From NCBI RefSeq assembly GCF_009870125.1, contig NC_046679.1, positions 27,156,001-27,220,000 on the forward strand: a stretch of DNA of 64,000 nucleotides. The letters are read 5' to 3'. The notes below the pieces were generated by a model, which saw only the letters and a list, made by a program, of their open reading frames with translations, made no database searches and was not told the origin of the DNA. The translations under genes and the position numbers were made by a program. This DNA is from Drosophila pseudoobscura. Taxonomy: Eukaryota; Arthropoda; Insecta; Diptera; Drosophilidae. Shown piece after piece: positions 56,418 to 64,000 of this stretch (within the stretch, counting starts at the first letter, position 1; every line of letters starts with the position of its first letter).

Positions 56418-59400
56418 GTGAGTTATACGAAAGCCAAAAGCCATGAAAATTATAGATGCCGGCAAGACGCAACGATGGCGATGACGTTGTCTAGGCCCCC
56501 AGATCGTTTGCCAGACACTTTAATCTCACCTTACCTGGGCTCTGGGAGCTCACTCTCAGAGACTCTCTGGGCCATAATCAAATTTCATTCTCTGAGCCAC
56601 CAATTAACGGCCAGGCCTCCTCACATCGTGAGCCAGTGCGTGTCTTGGGTGTGCTGTTGCCGCCCTGCCCTGCCCTGCCCTGCCACCAATTTAGTTTCGA
56701 TCTGTAAGACATTTCTCCATAATTATTTCGGATTCGCTTAAATGGAGCGAACCAAAAGAAATTTTCGTGGCTTTTGGGATTAATCATTGGTAGAATATAT
56801 TTGTATTTGTGGCCACAACAAGTTGTTTCCTGTTGAATTACTTAGTTAATTGTGCGGCATATCAAAGGGAAATTTTTGAAAAAATCTGAACATCTTTTGA
56901 CCGCAAGCTAAAAGGCAGAGACTTCCAGTTTGTTGAAGCCTGAAATGGGAAAGTATCATAATAATAATTTAAGTATTTCTTGAGAGAGAAAATGAACTTT
57001 TAATGTGAGTCTATAACCGAAGGCAACATTCCAACACGTATTACATCTTCAGAAGTATAACTTTTCTCTGGTTAATCAATCATTCAAAGAATATTTTAGA
57101 TATTAGAAAATATGAATAGGCAATGGAGGGAAAACATGCATAACTTTAGACCCAAGAAAAACCAGCATATAAATATTTGTAGCCAAAGAAACTGAACAAA
57201 ACGAAGATTTAAATTAATTTATAAACTAAGAAAAATTATACAAAAATTGATTAGAGGATAAAATTGATTTCTAATGAAGCATTCCCACACGTTTTGAGAT
57301 AATCTTTTGAGACAAGAACTTTTCCAGATCAAAAGTGAAAGGCTCCATTCGTCTGAGTACTCATATATCTTCTAAACCAATCAAGTTTTTCTTATACAGA
57401 AAAGGAGGTTACCAGTTTAATTGTTTCGGTTCTTTGGGGCCATCATGTTATAATTAGCTTGAGTGTAGTTTTTTGTCGGTTTAATGTCAGATGCACATCA
57501 AAAGCGTCACGTTGAGAACGACATGGCTCATAAAAAAACTTCAATTTGTTGTACTTTTCCTTTGTGGTTTTAGGTTTTCTTACTTCTCATCTTGTTGGTC
57601 CATTGATGACTCGATAAAATGGGGCCCAGGGTTGGCCCACACACAGATATCAGATCTGTTTCAGCTTAGAAAAGTGGAAACACTCGATGGGTTTTGGGAC
57701 CTTCACAAGTCGCCCTAAATGCCAAGAGAATAGTTAATAAGGTTTTGGGCTAGAGCTCCACAAATTACTCAATTTATATGCAAATTAGGGAATTGCAATG
57801 ATTCATGATCTTAACCTACGTGCAGCCGAAAAATTCGTTTGTTTTAGCCTCACGGATTTTTGGGAGTGGAATGTCTGTATCGCGGGGGCTAATTATAAAA
57901 AGATGTACCACGAAAAGTTAACAAGAAAAATATATTCAGCAATTAGTCATTTGGTTTTTGGGTTGAAACACCCACAAACTATGCAAAAGACACACCACAC
58001 CTGCTGATCAGCCTCGGGAATCCATTGATGTGTTCCCCCTTGCCGAAGAGAGTGGCTTCATTAATTAGTCAGAAAGTGGGCAGTCAACCATCAGATTAAG
58101 GTCTTACGTTATGTAAATATATATCTAAAAATACGAGCATTTACGTATTTACGAATCAATTAATGGGCAAGACTTTGGACAGTTGCAAAACGGGTTTGTG
58201 CTTTAGTTGCAGCCACTGGAGGCAAGTCTTTAAATGGGGCTTTGAAGTGTCAATGGATCAAGCAATTATATGTATAAATTGAAATATATATTCTATATAT
58301 AAAAGCTGTCTGTCCGAATGATTCATCAACGAACAGCCCAAGCGGATATGCAATCCAGAAATCTCCATTTTGGGAGAGCCCACTTTGAACTTCAAATAGC
58401 TCCTGCCTAGAAGTTTAAGCTATAAATTTATTCATAAATAAAATCTATAAAATTGTATTGAATATTTTTCAATATTTTCCAATAAAATTGCTACTTGTTT
58501 GTTCGTGGATTTTCCCCCAGTTAGTGTAAACAAAAGCTATTAGCGATGCTTTTTCACTGTTTGACAGACAGCCAACCAGTTTGTGCAAAAAAAAAAACCC
58601 AAAGCCGAAACCAGAGGCCAGTAAATTGTTTGCTAACTAAGGAAAATCGACGCAAACACGAGACCGACCGACCGATCGACTTTAATGAGTTGGAAAATTG
58701 CAGAGCATGGTGGCTGGCGTACTTGAAAGTCGAGTACATAAATCATTTATGTTAATTTTTCCACTGTGCGGTTATTCCCAATTGATCACTGAGTGCAAAA
58801 ATTATGGCCTTCCATTGAAAAATTCCTATTGAGCAATTTTCAATGCGTTGGCAATGCAAGTCAGGGCCCTGCACTCGATACGGTGTTGCCAAAAATATAC
58901 ACAAGCAAGGTCCCTCTCTTGCACAATATACTTGTATATTTATATAAAAAACACGAGTCTGAACGACCTCAATTACCAGATTTACTTTCTTCAAGGGAAA
59001 ATCTTCAGCTTGGCAGAAAAAACAGAAATAATCATAAATTACAAAAAAAAAAAAAAAACGAAAAGTGCTGAGTGACCTGCTATTATGTGGACCTGTTGAT
59101 TGTTTATTATTTTTACAAATCATAGCAGAGTGAAATTTACATATTTGCGGCACGATAGTCGTGAATTTCGAGAGAGGATGTTAGGATGGAGTCAACATTT
59201 AAACGAAAACATCAAGTTTTGCATGAATGAAATATGCCCCAAGTCGCCCATGGAGACGATGCCTCTTCAAGTTTGTTGCCTCAGTCTTTTGTTTGTGCAC
59301 GGACTCCCATGGGAGTTCTCCATCTTTCTGTTGATTTTTTGTGTGTTGTTTTTTTATGTTTGTTTTCTGTCTGCGTCACTGAGAAATTCTGCAGAAAAAG

Positions 59401-62400
59401 CCAGGCAGGCAGGCAGACAAGACTTTTGTTTTCGTCGGAGTTTTCAAGGATACAAGTTTTGTTGTCAGAGTGCAGAGTGTGAGAAATATGCCAGAGATAT
59501 ACATATATACTCTGTAGAGGGTGTGGCCCCAGAGTTCGGTGCGTGTCTCGCGGTACCTTTCGCTTTGCTGGGGTTCATGCTCGATTAGCTGGCAAAATTT
59601 TTGTCTGGCGACCCGCTATAATGAACCGATAAGTAAAAGTAGCTTAAAAAGAAAAGACTTTTCAACAAGCCACACACAACCAAAGTCTTTCCAAATGTGT
59701 GGAGTGACAGATACAACACCAACACCGAAAACTGTTGTTAATTGTTGGCCGTTACTATTATTATTATAACCATTATTATTATGGCGTTGTACTCCACACA
59801 CAGCATCGTTAGAGAGGGAGTTAGAGATGCGTGAAAGTGCAGACAGAGCAAACAATTAACATTTTGGCCATAAATATGGCTTACAGATACTTCGAACTTT
59901 AGTGTCAAAACCAAAACAAAAAAAAGTAAACTTTCGGTGGGTTTTCCATGACACATGGATTGGCTTTGGCCTTGGCTTTGTGGGCTTTCTCCGAGACATC
60001 AAACTCTCCAAATTCGAATAGAACCAAACGGCTTACACAAGTGAAAACCTGCCCCGGCGGCAGCCCGGCCTCAATCTTAATCTCATTCCTATTTGTGTCA
60101 GGGGCGCCAATCAAAATACATAAATAAGCAAAGTAAAACTAAGTATAATTGTAACTCGTTTGAAATATGCATTAGGCAATGGCATCAATTCCACTTAGAG
60201 CACACACGTATCATGCAATTCCTCCACCACTTCTCTAGCCTCTAGCTCTCGCGGGGTCTAGACATGCGTCTTGGCTGTCTTGCATTTTTTTGAATTAGAT
60301 AATTTTTCATATATATATATAAAGCAAATTTTTCTCATACGAGTGGGAAAAATGTAGCACAGAAAGCCAATGTGCGGCTAATTAATGCATTTTAATTGCA
60401 CATACTTCTGTGGCTTAGTGTGTGCGGTGTGTGTGTGTATACTGCTGCAATTAAGTGTGTCATTGAACGGTGCAGATACAAAGATACAGATACTGAGGAG
60501 TCGGAAAGAGAACGCTGGCAGGAAGTGCCGCCAGGCTTCAACTGGGTGAAAGATAATAAAGAATGAACATTAATTTAATTATATGCTATGAATATTTTTC
60601 TACTGTTACTGCTACTGAATGGGAGGAAATATCTGTTATATAATGATAGGGTAAAAGGATTGAGGAATCGGAAGGAAATCGTTTTAGTTTATGTCTACGC
60701 ATTCAAAGAACTTTTAAACCAATTCGATTCGGATTCTGATGGTTTATCGGGGAGTCTTTATTCGTGCTATTTCTTGGTTGGTTTAGGTGTTAAATGGTTC
60801 ATATTTATACTGAATCGGGGCATGGTCTTAGTGTTTTAAGGGGCCAATTTCTATGGATGTATATCTTGATATGAATAGGAAAGAAGAGGTGGTATTGAGA
60901 GTAAGTTTTGCTTGGCTAGAACCGGTAAAAGAGGAAGTTTTTGAAATACTTCGATTACGATACTTTACTGAAAGTTTCCTTCATGCTTTTGCTCATCTCT
61001 ACTACTCTTAGCTTTTGCATACCTTAGCCCACTGATAGCCCCTATTTCGCTACACACACCATTCCCTTTATCCCCCATGAATGTTATTTCCAACTCATTT
61101 GATGTTTTGTGAGTTTCGCTTGCCTGTGCCATTCAATTGACCTTCAATCTCCAAACGCACTTGCCACTTGCCACCACAAAAGTTACAGAGCTAGTCGGCA
61201 AAACCTCTCACATGGCTAACTCCAATTCCAAATCCAATTCGATTTCATGGCCGGCCAAACAACTCGCGTTCACTTGGGTAAAGACTCTCCGTGTGTCTGT
61301 GGGGTGTCATTCCATTGAGATCAGATACAACAGACACTCGCTACTACTCGGCACAATATTTATACAAAAGTTAAGGGGCTTAGTGTTTAGTTGTTCATAT
61401 TTCTGCCAGAGGTCTTTGTCTTGGCTTTAACAGTACTCCACTCCAACTACTAAATGGACAATGACACGAGCCTCGTCGTCGCAGCATTTGAAACGTGTTT
61501 TTTTTTTCTTTTGCCGTCATAGCATTGGATACGATCCGCCCTCCCATAGATACGTACTACTCCCTCTGCAGTCCCCCCACCATTTTGCACCAGGTCAAAC
61601 TGCATTTTTGTTGTTTGTCAGATGCACATGAACTTTCGAGTTGAAAAAGGTCAAATGCTGTGTTATGTTGGGAAATAATTTTGCTTTGAGTTGTCTTCCC
61701 CTTTTCGCTGGGTTCGGGGTTTGGTGTCTGTGGGTTTTAATGGTGTCTGTCGAGTGGAATTCTACCCTATCAGAAATACCTGAATGACTGACCGCTGGGC
61801 ATTTATACGTGTGTTCTCTCGTCTGCCCTGCCTTTCCACTGAGCACTCTTTTGCTGTCATTAGCCAGATAGAAAGGCCGATAAAATGCCTCGCATTTGGG
61901 TTAGACGCGTAGTCGGTTAACTGCAATTGAGATACAAATTTATGATAGAGTACTGTGTACTTAGTAGATTTTTTTCGGATTCTTTTGTTGTAAAAGAAAA
62001 CGGGGTTTCAATGTATTTCAAAAGTGTAAATGATCTAGCATTTAGCTGTAGATTGATGGCTCCATAAAAGTAATTTTGGATCTAAGAACAACAATGATAC
62101 CTTTAAGATTTCCTTCCTCAATTAAAACATCAACCTCTTCGGTAACTCCATTCACTCTCTCATCACATCTGAACCATTTCCAACATTCATTATTGAAATT
62201 TAACACTTGGTTTCACAAATTTCCATACTCGGACTTCTTCGTGTGTGTATGGATTATCATCTTCATGGACAAAAGCCATCACAATGAAATTTCATTAACA
62301 TCAGCACGAAATTTCTAAAGCAAATACAATAGAAAAAAACCTCCAAACTCGGGTTTTAATTAAACCAAAAAAAGATAATCAAAATTAACACCCAAGAGGG

Positions 62401-64000
62401 GCAAAAACAGAAACAACTGAAACTGCAGGCAACAGCCAAAAACATCCAAATTGCGTAATCAATTTCGAATTTGTTTATAATTCGAAGTCAAAACCGGACC
62501 CACAGCTGCATAATACAATTCGGATATATATATATATGTATGTATATATATTATGGATTCATGACACACTCTGAGGCATGACCGTTACAGTGACCAAAAA
62601 AAAAATGGTCAGACCTTTCCCCCCAGTCCCCATTTTTACCCTTTTCCGATCGGTGGAGCCGCTCCGTTTTGTTGACACTTTTTGCGCGTTACAAAACGCG
62701 GCCAATAGAGTGAGGAATGGGTGGGATGGTGGGGAGGGAGTGGTGACGCTTTGAGGAGTGGGGCATGGGGAATGCTCATTAGGCAAGTTTCATTATGAAG
62801 CTCTGCTTCCGGTTGGCTGCGTCGAAGCCCCAGAGCCCAAACATAAAAAAATCTATAGATACGGAAATTGGGGGAAAAAAGAATACAAGTGTTTTTGTAG
62901 GGGCACCGATAATGAACCGTTTAAGAATGTTTATAAATGGAATATTATGCCTGTTTTATGCATAAAAGAAACTGAAAGAATGACTGAAAACTTTAGAATT
63001 TGACAAAAGTTTAACCACAATGAGGAATACTGGCTTAAAATTTAGGATTAGCCATCAATCCTTTCCATTCTCTTTAGAGAATATCGAAACCAAAATCAGG
63101 TTGTAAGGAATCAAGAGGGTAGAGTTTTCAAAGCGGTTCTTCATTCTCTGCTCACTTTTGCAGCTGCTCAATTGACCAAGAAACCCTTATTCTCTACGTA
63201 CACTTTGGGCCATCATCAACTGTAGATCAAGACCATCCACAACAACAGAACAGCAACTATCCCACCTAACAAAGACATCCGGTTTGCATTGCAACGCTTC
63301 ATGGCAGCTTGTCAATTCTAAGCACATCACTTATGTATACTCGTAGCAGGCCCCAAACTCCCCCTCTATCTGTATCCAAGGAGGGTACCTCCTCCCACTC
63401 CTTTCGACGATCATTTGTTTGCTTGTGTGAGCCGCAGAACGTGCGGCGACTTAGAAAAACCGCAAATGAGTGTTGCTTTGCACTAGCGGACAGGCATTTT
63501 TGCATTTTTCTGCATAAGTGGTTTGGTCTTGTGGCTGTTGTTGGTTGCTGGTGGCTGGCATTCATTGTCGTATGCATATGAACATATATATATCATAATC
63601 AAGACTGGCTGACCGGCTTAGCTTTGAGTCATAAACTATGCTAAACCAAAAACCCATTTTGCATGGCCAACAGGGAGGACAAAACGTATAAAAGATACAG
63701 AAACTCAAGTTCGTTGTCTGAGTCTTTTGTACGGCAGATGCAGAAGGCAGCACAGCACAGCACAGCACAGCACAGAAAAAGAGACTTGCATAACGGAAAG
63801 ACCACCAAACAAGTCCTCCATCTATGCGGAATACATAAGGGATGTACACACATACATAAAATATATATTCTATAGATACATATGTATATACTATATGTAC
63901 AAAATAAATTGAAGATGCCTTGGCTGGCTTTAACGAGTGCCGAGTGAAAAATGAAAATCAATGACAGTAAAAGACAAATTGTGCGCCAAGTAAAAACAGA
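56418..64000. other. non-coding, probably a large first intron
   Basis: No exon with recognisable content is seen. The stretch holds CTGCC pentamers near 56663-56683, an A-run at 59041-59058, a GGCAG run near 59402-59417, TA-rich tracts near 60312 and 62524-62550, and a CAGCA pentamer repeat at about 63745-63775. All open frames are short and without domains. Confidence 0.4.

Noticed and set aside
58296-58420. TATATAAAAGCTGTCTGTCCG stretch suggestive of a transposon end
   Set aside because: I could not find a matching inverted end, a duplication or coding capacity, so it cannot be supported as an element.

Overview
This is an insect genomic window, almost certainly from a Drosophila species of subgenus Sophophora. 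It has short GT-AG introns, fly-type core promoter motifs, a DINE-1-type Helitron remnant, and a gene set matching the polytene 84B-84C region of D. melanogaster (Muller element E): Mlp84B, Alhambra, Fer1, gfzf, Sas-4 and MAGE. The Helitron remnant and the local repeat family suggest the obscura group, but that placement is from memory and was not tested.

Layout. Positions 1-7.8 kb are non-coding, with a Helitron remnant at about 0.86-1.99 kb and GA-rich DNA. Mlp84B (five LIM domains, minus strand) is at 7.9-9.35 kb. The N-terminal PHD half of Alhambra (minus) is at 13.7-15.9 kb; its remaining exons are not seen, so Mlp84B probably lies inside a large Alh intron. A compact block follows at 18.8-27.6 kb: a secernin-like gene (+), an ELMO-domain gene (-), a complete 717-bp hAT-type element with an 8-bp target duplication, a DUF4806-like gene (+), and two GNAT-fold genes (+). 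A tRNA-Gly(TCC) lies in an intron of the first GNAT gene, and an inverted twin of it lies between the two GNAT genes. Fer1 (bHLH, PTF1A family, +) is at 31.0-34.6 kb.

Positions 36.3-45.4 kb are the densest part. Gpn3 (+) has a 4.3-kb last intron that contains the whole gfzf gene (-), which encodes four FLYWCH fingers fused to a glutathione S-transferase. Sas-4 (+) and MAGE (-) follow, tail to tail with 33 bp between their stop codons. Copies of one AT-rich dispersed repeat flank this block in opposite orientation. Beyond it, at about 46.57-46.68 kb, two CTCF-like motifs sit beside a cluster of CGATA/DRE motifs, a candidate insulator. From there to the right end the DNA is essentially non-coding apart from one exon at 56.06-56.42 kb, which encodes a signal peptide and a Ser/Thr-rich stretch and probably begins a gene running past the window.

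The genes serve different processes: muscle Z-disc (Mlp84B), chromatin and transcription (Alh, gfzf, Fer1), RNA polymerase assembly (Gpn3), centriole assembly (Sas-4) and SMC5/6 (MAGE). The unexpected theme is regulatory. One repeat family lies just upstream of ELMOD, the DUF4806-like gene, Gpn3 and MAGE, each time in the same orientation relative to transcription. At least two copies run directly into an array of GGTATATTT / GGTCA..CCG core promoter motifs. The hAT element has landed between such an array and the start codon of its gene. Exon limits were read by eye from splice consensus, reading phase and family knowledge; no alignment or expression data were used.
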